Source: Cyathus striatus
Lineage: Eukaryota > Basidiomycota > Agaricomycetes > Agaricales > Nidulariaceae
DNA length: 64,000 nucleotides
Direction of reading: 5' to 3'
Assembly: GCA_025738555.1 (NCBI GenBank)
Contig: JAOVFP010000004.1
Span: forward strand, 558,001-622,000
The position numbers and the translations under genes are program-made. The notes beneath the pieces are model-generated. The model searched no databases. It was given only the letters and a program-made list of their open reading frames with translations, and was not told the DNA's origin. Positions 1 to 12,504 of the stretch are shown here, piece by piece. Position 1 is the first letter of the stretch, and each line of letters starts with the position of its first letter.

Positions 1-850
1 TTTTGTCCCCTAACATTTTGCGGCTTATATAATCAAGTCATGTGACTTTTCAGGTGACAGCAACCACCTTATGTGAACAAAAACAAGAGGATATCGACAT
101 TAAAAACATGTGTAGACATCCCAAAATCACAATAAACCACCTATTAAACTTGAAGAATGGTTCTAGGAAACCAAAAGATCAATCTTGTAGCAGGACATCA
201 GGGAAGCTGCAGGCCACTGTGGAGATCACAGACAGTGAAGATGGCAAGTGCATGCTAGGATATGGTGTGAGTACCACTTCAGAAGCTTAATTACTTCAAA
301 GAAACAGTTTCTGACAATATTGACTCATTGGACTCTGAAGAATTGGATCCATGTCTTGATGACATCCCACAACTTCAAATTTTTTGGTACACATAATACA
401 TAACAATAGCTCTCAACCTTACATATATAATTTTAGTTATGCCAATCACTCAGCACATGTCATCGGCATATATAATCAGGGTCTAAGGCAGCATGGGTGA
501 ACAGAAGATACTTCTTCAAGAAATATCAGCTAATCTTAAGAGTGAATGAATATCAATAATATATTTCTAATCTTTGTAATACCAATATTAGTTATCTCAC
601 AAAAAATCCATACTCCATAGAGCTCTTCTGAGCTGATTCCTAGCACATAATTTTTTGGATTTTTCTGAACCCGACATTTTGTGCCTCTTGGCGCTTACAT
701 AATCAGCTTATGTAAGGGTGCTGGAACATTGTGACTGCTATCTTACTGTGGTATTTTCTTTGCTGATTAGCATGTCAAGCAAGTGTCAAATTGTATATCA
801 AGGGTTCTATTAAGCGTGTGTACAGTGTCGATAAGAAGTGGATTACAATA
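1..850. other. CpG-poor repeat debris, no gene
   Basis: AT-rich, CpG-poor DNA with no intact reading frame. A motif of about 25 bp recurs in degenerate form near 21-46, 465-489 and 690-716, each with a core like 'ataatca'. The last copy contains a perfect 9-bp inverted repeat (CTTACATAA / TTATGTAAG, 694-716, 5-base loop). A short open frame at 42-290 has no recognisable domain and ends in stop-rich DNA. This looks like decayed mobile DNA; the family is not recognised. Confidence 0.4.
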
Positions 851-1986
851 TAGTCTGCGACAAGCAAAACCTGCTAATTTTTTGAGCAAACTTAAGTGAA
901 TTTTTCAGCAATGACAAATAAGTTTTAAACTCCGAAAACTGTCGGAATAGCATAGTTATGATGTATTAATTAAGATTCCACAAGCCAATTTTTCGATTTC
1001 TGATTTTTTAATTTTTTGACCCAAAAATTTGGCACTTGGCCATAAAAAATAGTATAAATCACCGAAAATGTATTTTTAGCATCCTTTCATTGACTGTGAT
1101 ATGATTCTGCAAAAATATAAGCCCCTGGATCACCTCAATGGGCACCAAAAATTCATCTTTCTAACCACCATGCCCAGAGGTCAACCAAAGAAAAAGAGCT
1201 GAAATACAAGTGGACTTCACAATAATCAACCAAGAACTAATCTTCAAAGGTCCTCCCCACCACCTGTCACTAATACATCCTCCCCAGAGCCCAATACAAG
1301 TCCTGAAAATGTGATCAGTGATGTTTGTCCTTTTGAAAGTAAAGATTGTTGCATGGCCTGTCTCCTTAGCCAGCAAGATGATTTTGTCAACCAGAAGTCA
1401 ATGCTTGAAATATTAATCACCAATGCTGGACATGTTTGTGTGTTTCTGCCAAAATTTCATTGTGAATTGAATCCAATAGAAATGGTATGTATATTTTCTA
1501 TTATAATTCAAGTCTAAATTATTCAATACATTTTAACAGTACTGGGGGTGGGTAAAATATTGGTTTTGTGAAGAAGAGAAAAGAACATTTCAAGATGCAA
1601 AAAATGCAGTTATGAAATACTTAGATGCTTGTCCTCTGGATGTTATTCACCATTTTATTAACTGAACATGGCAATTCATGAGTGCTTATAGGCATGGTTT
1701 AACAGGTGAAGCAGCAGAATGGGCTGTGAGAAAGCAGCACCAACACTGTGAAGCCTCCAATCGGGCCATGATGGCACTTGAAGCTATTTCATTCTAAAAT
1801 AGGTCATGTAACATGTTGATTTTTTTGCCAAAAAATTTGGCAAACCTATTTTATCATGGGAATTTCTTAAAAACATCATTTTTGTATGTATTTTGACTTT
1901 CTGAATCTGAATCTGTAATTAGTTTGTCCTAAAAAATTCATTTTTGTACTGTAATAAAATTGGTGGACTTTGCTTGTCATGGACTG
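851..1986 (+). mobile_element. Internally deleted Tc1/mariner-type element, degenerate copy
   Basis: A 1136-bp relative of the complete element at 41724-44781, in the opposite orientation. Its left end aligns with the reversed right end of that element through the terminal repeat and the leader before the transposase ATG. Its right end matches the other terminus (ATTGGTGG ... GGACTG). TA flanks both ends (849-850 and 1987-1988), as expected for this superfamily. The body joins the first about 40 codons of the transposase directly to the last third, so two of the three catalytic acidic residues are lost. Both terminal repeats are eroded. The copy cannot move by its own protein. Confidence 0.8.
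1170..1796 (+). pseudogene. Transposase remnant (DDE, internally deleted)
   Basis: The frame starts MPRGQPKKKS and hits TGA where the related copy has Arg (KKKARN). It continues through Asn/Pro-rich sequence, then near 1305 jumps to the conserved C-terminal part: DVCPFESKDCC, a QQDDFVNQKSM segment, and FHCELNPIEM, which carries the third catalytic acid. An intron (about 1483-1540) separates this from YWGWVKYWFCEEEKRTF and the tail ending near 1796. A further TGA replaces Arg in the FIN-R-TW motif. Several other Arg codons became Gln or His, which is the CpG-decay pattern. No functional product is expected. Confidence 0.8.
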
Positions 1987-1988
1987 TA

Positions 1989-2950
1989 GTACAATTACTA
2001 ATGATGGAGGTCACAGAATGTCACATCACGTGGGGTGGTCGAATCTGTATGAGGCACCTCAGACAAGAGTGAATCGGATCATTGTAAATATGTTACAACC
2101 CAATGTACTGTACTATTACGACTGATTGTTCAGTGACACATAACGGTACCTGGGTAAACTGAACAATTTTTTGATTTGTGACGCAGGTTCAGCTGAAGTA
2201 AAATAGGCCTATTTTCTCAAAAATTTCTCAAACAGTTTGAGGTGACAGTACATGTAAATTATGTGAAATAAGTACTCTACATAATGCTCTTCCCATGATT
2301 TAGATGAGTACATTGTATTTTTATATTTTTTTCTCTCACCATGCCTCAAAGTTGGAGTTACATCTGTTGGTGTCTTCTGCCACCTTGATAGTAGTGCTCT
2401 CTGCATCAGTTCTCAGTTTGGCGTTGCTTACTGAAATCCAGAATCCGATGCAAATAGATCATTTGACACCAGTGTGTTATTCTTCAATTGCGTATCCAGA
2501 GATTCCATGAGGAATCTATGTATAACTAACTTAGAAAATAAGTAATGTTGTGAAATATGCATTAGCAATGTATCTCACCTTAGAATCTAGATATTGCAAA
2601 TGTGAATTCTGGGGGCTACTTTATTGAATGCTATGGTATTAAAATGTTAATTCCATTACTTAGATCACCATCAAGACTTTCTAAATAAGTCATTATGAGA
2701 CAATACATCATTGTTCTTCTTGGGCTACTTATAATGCATTGCCCCATTGTCCCAGTACTTCAGTGTGCCCTTATATCTTTGAACAAATTTGGCTAATGTC
2801 ACGCACCAAATCTAGGTATGAACTGAACAATGAACTAACTTCAGTGTCACGCTAAAAAATCACGAACATTCGGTCGTAATGGTACAGTAGATGGAACGTT
2901 GCGGAGTGTTTTTTTTGCAGTATGTTTTATGAATGGATACATATCTGCGT
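1989..2950. other. Intergenic, no gene seen
   Basis: AT-rich DNA with short stop-bounded frames only. No homology, RNA gene or terminal repeat recognised. Confidence 0.4.
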
Positions 2951-5900
2951 AAAAGTGCTTCTTTCAGGATTATCAATGAGAAAACTTGGAGATATCATAC
3001 ACCGGGTGTATGAACTAACAATATAAGTCATCATTGCATAAAAAATGTTTTGATAAAGGCTCACATTTATCCTTCCCTTTAATACTCTCTACTACCCACC
3101 TATGCCATTCCGTTTCCCTACACCTCTCGGCCTGTTCCTCAACAAAATTCTCCATCGTCATCCCCACCGAGTCGTTCCTCTGTAAATCGCACGACATAGT
3201 CCTCACCATCATCAGGTACATTTGGCTTTTTCTCAGTTCTTGAGACGAGCGATATCGTCGAAGGACAGACGGGTACCAGTTCTCCGAGTCGCTATGCCAC
3301 TATGTTTCATATGCCCTATGCGACTTATTTGCCGACATCAAGTTGCAGCAGTGTTGACTCTTCCGTTCGGAGCGGGATATGAGGGGAGCGGAGGGGAGAA
3401 GAACAAGGCCAGTGAGACTCGAAGGACTCGATCATGTGAGACATTAATACCAAGACAGACCTGGGCGAGTTGATGGATGATGTTGTTTGTCGTAAGTTGG
3501 CCATTGGAAGATCCAATGGGCTATTAACATCGGTCTCCCTACAATAACGACCGTCAGTGGTAGTCCCCTAGTATCACCGGTACTAACGTAGTTAAGAACC
3601 GCGAGACTATTCCTGATGTCACCATCTGACAGCACCTCCCTCACCGCCTCCTCCATGTCTATCTCCTCTCAACCAATTACATTCGCTCCAGCTACCCGAA
3701 TAAGAAAGGAAACAGAAGAAGCGAAGGCAGGTGTGTAAGGCGGAGACGGAGGAGAAAGACAACACGGAGAAGGAGAAGGACGCTGATGCTGGTACTTCCG
3801 CCACTGCCAAACCTGAAGTTCTCTTGCTCCCACTCCAGCCTCCCCCCATTTCTTCGACATCACGACACTCTGCCCCACACGCTGAAGATACTTTCAACCC
3901 ACTGGACTACAAAGACTACGGGTCCCTAGGTTATCGACGATACCCATGCTCTCGGTGTCAAGTCAAAGTCACGATGGTTACCGATGGTTAATTAGCTATC
4001 GTAGACTTGGTGACCATATGTGCCCCGCCAAAATGTTGAAGAATGGAAATATCCTGACAAGATGATTATGATGCTGATGGATTCACTGGCGTGTTCCCTG
4101 ACTCGGAACACAAGCGTCTTGAGGGTCTAGGACATACTTACGCCATGATTAATGATTGGTGACAGTGGTAACAAATTGGATGCTCCCGCTCAGTCTCGCG
4201 CTAACCTCGGTATCGATGTCGAAAGTGGCACTGGCGCTACTCATGGCACCGCTGATATCGCTTTTGACTGAGCCGGTCCTTCCGGCTCACGCTAATACTT
4301 GCGGTCGTGGGGAGTATCGCTTCATTTTACAGAGCAGGTAATTGAAAAATCTGTAGGTCATTCTGTGAGATGATATTTATAACAGAAGTTAAATCGCACC
4401 AATAGCTGAGCGTGACCAACCATTCCACTCGATTACCCCACACTGACACCACTGCTTTCATTGAAGTTCTACCCAGTCAATAATATCCTCAGGTGGGTAA
4501 GGCAACGTGGCACCGAACCGTGTCTGTTACAGAATCATAGTGACAAATGCAAGGGGAGGTGCAAGTCGATGTCTGCCTGCTATGACTGATCAACAGCTGC
4601 AGATAGTCAGTGTCCTTTCAAACTTGGCTGCTGTGACGCAGCTTACCCGAAGTGTTGGTTAGGGATGGGATACATTTGCATAGGGGGATGCACTCAGAGG
4701 GTTTGACTTGCGCTGGAGTCTCATGGAGTGCTTAGCAGGACCGGTCCGAGTCTCCGACGAGCCTGAAGGAAGAGTGTTACGTAATCGAAGTCTGGTTCCA
4801 CGCTCTCGACAGCGCTTCTCTTTAGCTTCTCTCGCCATGTCGTGTACATAGCTCGACCACTCCCAACCACACAAGAGCTCAAAGCTGTAAACACCCATTG
4901 CAAGACTATGTGACATGTGCATGACTCTACACCTTGTCTGCAAGGACTCGTGCATCCCGTCCACATCAACGACACAACCTCCCGCTTTTACCCGTTGTAC
5001 TTGCTCAAGACCCGGAGATCCAGGCCATGCCCAGTAGAAAGACATTGCGGGCTGTCATTACGAAGAGATATAGTGCCTCTCAGGCTCTTCCTGATATTCT
5101 CGATGATTATAACGAACCGGGAATGGAGAAGGTGAGTGATATCGGTGTTTTTCTACTCTCTGGATTGACTTCTTCTTTCCTTCGGTAGATCCTTTCAGTT
5201 CCTACACTGCATCAGTTGACGAATTGAACTTCGAGCCAAGGAGTGGGGAAACGATTCAAGGCTCGGAGGTACAGGGGGGGGGTGTATTCTAAGGCTATCA
5301 GTGAGTTGCGAGTCCTCCATTCTCTTTGTTAGCGTCGTCGGTGAGGTGATGGAGGTAGCACTAGTGGAACATTGGGTGGTTCATCTACCCCGCGATACGT
5401 TGCCTTCTTCGGGCGATGTCCTTCGTTTCTTCTAAGCCAAGCACGCTGGCAGTATAGTGTGCTATTTGCGGCCCCTTACCGATGGGCTTAGCCATTCTGG
5501 CAGCATTTTTACGTGTGCTACCGGGAAAGTCTACTACAGCAGGGATCTTCGCCCTAGACTGTTGTCTGTGGCATCATATGGAAGATATGTGCTGTCATGT
5601 AGTCTATTTCATCTTTGTGGCTTTGCGAGCGCGGTCCATAGAGACCTGGTTTGCGTCTCCATCGAGCCCGTGTTTCACAGCCTTCATTGATCAGGGCGAT
5701 TTCTACCTTTTCCGATTCTCCACAAAGCCTCCTTTAACTGTCCTTCTCGCGAACCTTTTGCAGTTTTTTGTTCTTATCTTTGGTCAACATTTCTGGGGGA
5801 TGCGGTAGCGCTTGACACCCAGCTTGGTGGTCTGATCGCTACTGCACGCATTTTATCATATGTCGACGGCATTTACTTGGGAACACGCCCTGATCACTGT

Positions 5901-6600
5901 TACATGTGGCTCACGGCTGTGAGCTCTAGCACCCACAGTTGTTGTGCTCAATGCTCCTACCTTCCCATAGCTGCATTTAAGGTCATTGTTCGGGTGCTTT
6001 GTCGTGGTGTAGACGTTGTGTGGGCGCCGTTGGATGCATTGCGAGGGATGTGCTCTTGTCCTCATGCCCCCTCTTTTCGACGTTCCTCATAGTATTAGAG
6101 GAACTCGTTCGAACAATCGGTGGTTGTGATGAACGTTATGCGCTTTACTAAGGGGAAAGATGAACTAGGCGCATTACCGCCCTTTATAGCGCCTAAGCGA
6201 GACGAAGAGCTGCTATGTATCATCGAGATATGAACTGCAGTAGTCTACACAATAGTTCGTTGTTCTCTGTTCGTGTGAGATAGGCTCGGAACCTTGCAGA
6301 CTTCATTGGGTAATAGGCTGGTCGCTGGCCCCGGCGGTCTGTTGGGCAACGTTTATCTCAGTCCCTGCATTAATGCTATTTCCCTGACCGTTATAGAGTG
6401 ATATACCTCTACAGCTCATATCTTTCCCTTTACTTCTTTCGTCCTCTTGTTCCCATCTCTTCGCTCCAGCCTTACTAATCCCCTCTGTCCATAGACCACA
6501 TTTCTCCATATACCCCCAAACCGCTTCCACGCCGCAATCCCAAACTCCAAAGCCGCCCTTACCGTATTTCCCTCACTCAAACACGAAAACTCTTCAACTA
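2951..6600. other. Decayed coding-like DNA, no assignable gene
   Basis: GC content rises compared with the first 3 kb, and several 60-130-codon open stretches occur on both strands (for example a Glu/Lys-rich then Cys-containing frame near 3731-3991, one near 4934-5188 ending at a good GTGAGT donor, and a hydrophobic one at 5482-5808). None can be joined into a convincing gene and no family is recognised. They may be remains of one or more lost genes; base composition alone could also give such frames. Confidence 0.3.
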
Positions 6601-6609
6601 GCGAAGTGC

Positions 6610-7662
6610 TATCTTGCACATGGCGACCGACGTAACCGCCAGCTCTGCCCTTTACATTCTTTGCTCATCGGAACCCTCAATTTTCGAACGTGCAAACCAA
6701 GCAGCTAGAGCGGACGTTGAAGAACGTCGAAATGCCGTGAGGGAATTTCAGGGTAATGTGGAGTGGAGTGTTGGAGCGTGGGACTGGAGCTGGCGAGGGG
6801 GTTTTGGGAGGGGACTAGAGTCTAGGATGGCTGGGATGTATGCTATTTAGTTTCTTTCATTGGTGCTGTGCTTACGGTTGACTACATTTCTAGCGATGTA
6901 CTGCATCTGGCGCCAACGTTCCCCGATACCCTCATCCTCCTCAATCTGGTCCTCTTATCCAATGAACTACCTCGTCCATGCAGCATCGTGCCCCAGCGCT
7001 TTATTTTGACCTTGCTCATGCCCCTGCTCAGCGGCAGTGCAAACGTGTGAAGGACATTGAGAGGTTTGGGGAGGAGGAAAATGTTGCGTTCAAAGCTGCC
7101 AAGCGGAGGAAGCTGCGTAGCTGTATTTGGTGGGCCGAGGAGCAGGTATGGGGGTGAGATTAACAAGACCAATGCATTCCCTAAGGTACGTCCCCCGCCT
7201 CCCCTCCCCTTCTCACTGAATAATACTCATAAGCAGTACAGATGGGACAATACAAATCCATCCAAGCCGATACCCCAGCCTTCCTCGTACTGTTTGTTCC
7301 TCAGCTCCTTCGAATCTTCTCACACATGTGCTCCTATCCACCCCGATCTCGAAAATCTCACCACATCCATAACCCTACGCTGAAGAGTTACAAGACGAAG
7401 GTACCCTTCTGGTCGTGACCAAGAAACATCTGATCCTGTAGTTGAAGCCAAATTTTCAGAACCGCAATGGCACGAACGGTACGCAGATGTAGAAGACATG
7501 TATGGCGGTGGAATGGTAGTGATGGGCGGCATGGGTAGCATGAGCCCCCTTGACTTCACGGAACTGATTGGCCATTTCCGAAGCCATGGAGGTAGGACAG
7601 ATGCAGGATGGTATCCGTTTAAGTTGCGTCATATGATTTCTGGGATAGATGGATTCGTTTGA
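6610..7662 (+). pseudogene. Possible decayed protein gene, family unknown
   Basis: Segments that read like real protein lie in different frames: a basic stretch near 6990-7130 (AFKAAKRRKLRS), one near 7235-7330 (PAFLVLFVPQLLRIFSHMC), and a C-terminal one at about 7443-7659 (EPQWHERYADVEDMYGGG, then SPLDFTELIGHF) ending at TGA 7660-7662. Stops and frame changes between them are not all explained by introns of the size used elsewhere here. I do not recognise the protein. Short unannotated exons of a living gene remain possible. Confidence 0.3.
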
Positions 7663-9100
7663 ATGGTTTTTACATATGTATTGATCAGTATATGTTCGAT
7701 TTTTTAACCAGATTTACATGTTGTCACGTTTGCCTACATGAGTATATTACACATTGGAGAAGTAATATTGAAAAATTGGTGTATAATACTAAGAGTAGTG
7801 ACAAAGCTCAGGAAGTTCAATGTCACAAAGGCACTGATCTCTCCTGTACGACAGGAAAGATGATTCGCAAGGCTGAGAGAACGAAGGCCACCAACAGGGA
7901 GCCCCAGAGGATCACTACCTAGTACTTAAAGTTCCCAACATCAAGCCACGCAAGCGACTATTAGTACAGTAGGGTGCTCATGTACAGCGGCTGAATGACC
8001 AGTAGAAGTTGTAGGAGTAATTTTCCGATCCAAAACACGGCGCCTATCTCGCGAAGTCAACCTCGAGTGCTGTGTCTCAGCACGTCGTGAGCTCAAAGTA
8101 CGGATCCAAGCTGTCGATTATGTGTCTCTACCTCGACGCTTGCATGAAAAAGGGGCACAGTTGAAGGGAGAGTCCGAGGCGGTTTGGAACGATGACTAAA
8201 GGATGTGGAGACATTGGCATTGGGTTAGCAGACGCAATGAGCGGAATTGTGTCTGTACCAGTCCGGCTTTGTTAATTACTAGCACAGAAACAAATGGAAA
8301 GAATGCCAACCTGACACAGCATAGTAGCACTGCTGCTCCATGACACCACTCCGGTCTTGACACCCTTTCAAGTTACTTATCTTCCTCCTTCCAGACACTC
8401 CTCGGCACGTCAGTTTACAACTTCACCATCTCCTTCTGCTTGTCTACTTTGAAAGCAATGCAGTGCTCTTGATCAATCCTCCATGTCTTTCACGTGCTTG
8501 CGAAGATATCGATATGCGACGTGCCGAGGGGTGAAGCAAATCGGACTCCGGAGGCGAGATGTTGCAAGGACGGTGATGGTTTGTTGGTTACGAAGGAAGC
8601 GGGGGGATAGTGATCATAGATTGAAAATGAAAGCAGTAGGAAGATATACTTGATAGCATTCGAGTTCGACCGCAAGCTCCATCTTAGCCCACCATGGACT
8701 AAGCCTAGCATGCCCCCTCTCGTCTCGCTACTTCAAAGAATAGCGCATACGTGTCGAGCACCGACAGGTAATGAAGGGAGGAGGCTAGTGTGGTTTCTCT
8801 ACCGATAACTTGTAAGCGAGTGAGAAAGAAAGGAAGATAATATCACCGAACCCACATACGTTTGTACTACATGATCGTCTGTCATTCTCAGTGGTGAAGA
8901 TGAGCATCGTTGAGCAAGTTGATCATGTTGAGAGAGGTTGATTGATCGATGTAGGGAAATTTTTCGCACGATCGGATTCGTTCGCTACCAAGTCTGCACA
9001 CGCATGCCCCTTCAGTTCTTCGACTCACCACTCTTAAACTCCATTCTGACTGTCGAATAGCACTTCAGACTCAGAATAGATTAATGGAGGACAATTTTAT
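7663..9100. other. Intergenic, no gene seen
   Basis: Short stop-bounded frames only on both strands; no repeat structure or recognisable domain. Confidence 0.4.
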
Positions 9101-9186
9101 TCGAGTGGAACACACCAATAGGTATTCAATGTTGTATTTTGTTATCATATGTATGTAGCGTGCGCTTGCATGAATTAGAAACATAG

Positions 9187-9482
9187 GGGTGCAAGGCCTT
9201 TTGAAGTTTTTTGAAATATTCTTCACGCTTGGGTTCATTCTCGTTCCCGTCTACATTGGTGTCACCCTCGCTCGCATGTTGTGTCCCAATCACATTGCGC
9301 ATCACTTTGGGAAGGCCATGATGCTGTACGCTTACCGGTTGAATGAGGTATGTGATTTTCTCTTTTTCCTCATAGGAGAGCGCTACTAACTCATTTACAG
9401 CAGCTAGCAGAGAAATATGATGGCGACATCGCCTCGGATGTAATCAGTAGCTCCCGATCCAACATATATATATATAAACAAT
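9187..9482 (+). CDS. Possible small membrane-segment exon pair, unknown
   Basis: After a good acceptor (ACATAG, ending 9186) a frame encodes a hydrophobic helix (FFTLGFILVPVYIGVTLA) and continues to a GTATGT donor near 9347. The intron holds a classic branch site (CTACTAAC) and ends in TTTACAG. The next exon adds about 27 residues (EKYDGDIASDVISSS ...) and ends at TGA just before 9483. No ATG is seen in the first exon, so an upstream exon is needed; an ATG at about 9084 is a candidate but the junction was not resolved. This could be the 3' part of a small gene or a gene fragment. Function unknown. Confidence 0.3.
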
Positions 9483-9483
9483 G

Positions 9484-12120
9484 ATATGCCCAGGTATCAT
9501 GGATGCCACGGAAAAAATAAATGCTAATAAGTAGTAGCTTGTACCAGTTTCATGTTGCAATGGATATGATACACCTTGTGACGGAGCACACTACGCCAGA
9601 GCTCAAATAGCTGAAGCTATTATTATTCCAAGCTTAGGATGCAGCGAGGGCTTTAGATGTGATCCTCATATGATCAGTAGTTCTATACGTTATAATCGTT
9701 GACAAAACTCATCACATATCGAGAAACAAAAGCTCATAAATTCTCTATTGAGACGAACGATGGCGTGTTCGATCATTCCATGGGATGAGCGACAAAACAT
9801 ATTTATAAGAAGGAAAGAGGAAGGTGTACCTCGTGAGTGCGGATGCTGTGGTGTACTGAGCGAGATTTGACGTGCGTTATGCTACGCTAGTCTCTCTCGT
9901 GCTCGGATAAAGAAGGGAAGCGGAGGGAAAGTGAGGCGGTTGTATGCTAAGCACAGAGGAGTTGAAGTCACTTGGAGGTGGGCCGAAGGTCGCACGAAGA
10001 TAGAAGAGTATGATTTGTACGCTGACGCGTCAAACCAGAGAAAACATGAACCCCGATCGAAATCCACGTGCGCCCGCTAGGGCGTGCGCATGATCGATGA
10101 TTGATCTTGGATAACTGGCTTTCGTTGGAGAGATGGTGATCATGTTCATAGACGAGGCTGTGTAGTCTACGATGGCCTATGGGAGGTCAGTAATAAGTAG
10201 TAATAGCCAACACGAACAGTAGACGTCACCTACGTCCATCAAGTACTAGTACTAGACAGCTAGCAGCTATTCTCAATATTCCATGGATCCGTCCTCCCCC
10301 TTCACGGTTGGTGAGATCTTTGTATAAGATTCGTGAGGGAGCCTGGGAACGAATATCCGACGTCTATTAGAGCTTCCTGGTGCCTTACTACACGGCACTC
10401 CCAACGAGTACCTTTTCAAGCACCTTGCGCCTAGACCTGCCTAGACGCTACAATCGAGTTCAAAAAACTGGCGACAGGAATGAGAATACACAACGCACCA
10501 TGTGACCATGGGTCCATACGCAACCATGGCCATATATCATTATATGATATCATGTCCAAAGTCGCTATCCTGCAGATATTCTCAACGTTATCTCTCAGCG
10601 TAAATTATCACCGACACATGTTATCCACAATTTTATGTTCGGCACTCGAAGATATTACGCCAAATACTTTATGTATATTACACAGAAATCGATTTTCTAA
10701 AGACAAGCTAGCAAAGTCGGGGGAAAGGTTAAGAGAAGGTTGTTTGCATTTGTCAGTATCAAAACCGATAATTGCCGTTACGGTTAGGGCCGGTACCAAG
10801 CCGGTGCCGTCCACCGAAAAGGAAGGCAACCTCAAGACAACAGAAGACAACATCTACACTTCCATAGTTCTCCTTTACTAGACTTATCTACTCGCTCTTC
10901 AAAGTTTCATTAGTTTTATTATGTGCGACATTGTGGTTAAGTAGTTCTTATACCAATACTTAGGTCTGGACACGCTTGGCACCTTCTAAGCACCCAATCT
11001 AACTGGCCAGAACGATTCAAGGTCTACAATCCTTTGAAGAATTATGAGATCTCCTGCTCAATGCAAATGAGAACCAGTTTATGCTGCCAAACAGAAATCC
11101 TTTCCCGCTCCAGCATTTTGTACCTGGCCCGTATAGTGTCCATAAGTATTTTAAGCACCCATTGTAAGTAAGTGACGGTCATGACCCATGTCGAAAAGGA
11201 GATTACTTACGTGTGAAATACATGGTGTAGATTTAATTAGGAACGAGTTGTATAATTCCGAAAGAATTTAAGCCTATTTTATAGGCTTTTCGGTTTATCT
11301 GTAGGAGCATATTCATTTGCGTTAATTGCCGTAGTCGGCGAACCATCTTCAACATCACTGTGTATTCATCAGGCTTGGACGTAAGTACCTGCCTTCGGAG
11401 TCACTTGATTCAATCGCGTAAACCTCTCAGCCCGTAACATAAATCCAGCTTTAATATTTGAACATTCTCAGGAAACAAAGATAAGATTTCCCATTGTTAT
11501 GTAAGACGTATTCGTACATAAACTCACTCAGACGATTTATGTACTGCCATCATTTTCAGAAGGTATTCACACAATATCTCAGGACGCCCTGTAAAAAAAT
11601 AGATTATTTTTAAGTAAATGAAACGTAGTACTTGCATAGTACCGTACAGATCCGGACGAGCGCCTAAGTTTGAGGCAATATTACTGTTCAGCATATGCCT
11701 TGATCATATTATAGCCCCTCCAAACAGCGGCCAAATGGAGAATGTGCTTTGAGTATCATCACTTGACTACAAAAACTATGTAGCAGAAGAAACAAAAAGA
11801 CACCACATTCATATCAGATGAGAAGTCTAGTCACCAGATAGATAATCACATCACAGAAAGGCTTAGACCCTGACGGCGACGTTGGTTATGAAAGGATAAG
11901 TTTATGACATGAGGTTGTGATTTAAGTTTGCGAAGCAATCGTGCTTGCTTTACGTTATGCTTTCTGGTTATAAATAAGAATCGAAAGATCTTCGTAGAAT
12001 AATGAAGGTAAAGCGGTGTAAGTCTGTAAGATGCACACGTGTGATAAGGATACATGCGGAAAGGAAGCTTTTCTTAGTAAAGTTAAAATGAATTTATAAA
12101 TCAAGGGGACAGCTCATGAG
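9484..12120. other. Long intergenic stretch, no gene seen
   Basis: Mostly short frames. One longer open stretch (10480-10881) lacks codon bias, introns or domain features and is not accepted as a gene. An AT dinucleotide run lies at about 9465-9478. Nothing else is seen. Confidence 0.4.
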
Positions 12121-12127
12121 TATTTAG

Positions 12128-12134
12128 TATATAA
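12128..12134 (+). promoter_or_regulatory. TATA box of the small CxxC protein gene
   Basis: TATATAA followed by GG, 94 bp before the ATG at 12228, with a pyrimidine- and CA-rich leader between them. Confidence 0.5.
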
Positions 12135-12227
12135 GGCAGACGCTGATGACGATCATACCATCATTCACCCTCACCCACCTATAAACTCACAGCCTGTACT
12201 GCATCGCACTCACCACTCCTGAAAAAT

Positions 12228-12504
12228 ATGGCATCCAATCAGGACACCACAATACCCAACAACTTTGAGGTCGTTAAGCATTATGCGCCTAGAGGTGCAT
12301 ACCGACAATATCGGCTCGCTACATCAACCAATTTTACATGCAGCCGCTGCAAGAAGGATAAAAAAGCTAAACTCGTAGCCACCTCCAACAGTGAATGGAA
12401 TGCACCTCTGTGCAATGGCTGTTATGGCGAACTTCTCTCAAAAGGTGAGTAGTTTTGAACGTGAACTATAGAGCCTGGTTTCGATTCTCTTTTGCTTAGC
12501 GTAA
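12228..12504 (+). CDS. Small protein with two CxxC zinc-ribbon-like pairs
   Basis: Starts at ATG 12228. Exon 1 runs to 12444; a GTGAGT...CTTAG intron (12445-12499) is followed by a tiny exon giving Ala and a stop (TAA 12502-12504), for 73 aa. The sequence has CSRCKKDKKAKL and then LCNGCYGELL, two CxxC pairs about 24 residues apart, which suggests one bound zinc ion. The protein is otherwise short and basic with no signal peptide. Similar small CxxC proteins occur in many Agaricomycetes without known function. It has its own TATA box and no close neighbours. The terminal micro-exon is inferred; otherwise the frame stops soon after the donor. Confidence 0.6.

Noticed and set aside
694..716. Hairpin considered as a Helitron 3' end
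   Set aside because: No CTRR terminus follows at the expected distance.
5482..5808. Hydrophobic 108-codon frame
   Set aside because: Could suggest a membrane protein, but no family motif and flanks are full of stops.
10480..10881. 133-codon open frame
   Set aside because: No domain, signal, intron or promoter support; composition like surrounding intergenic DNA.
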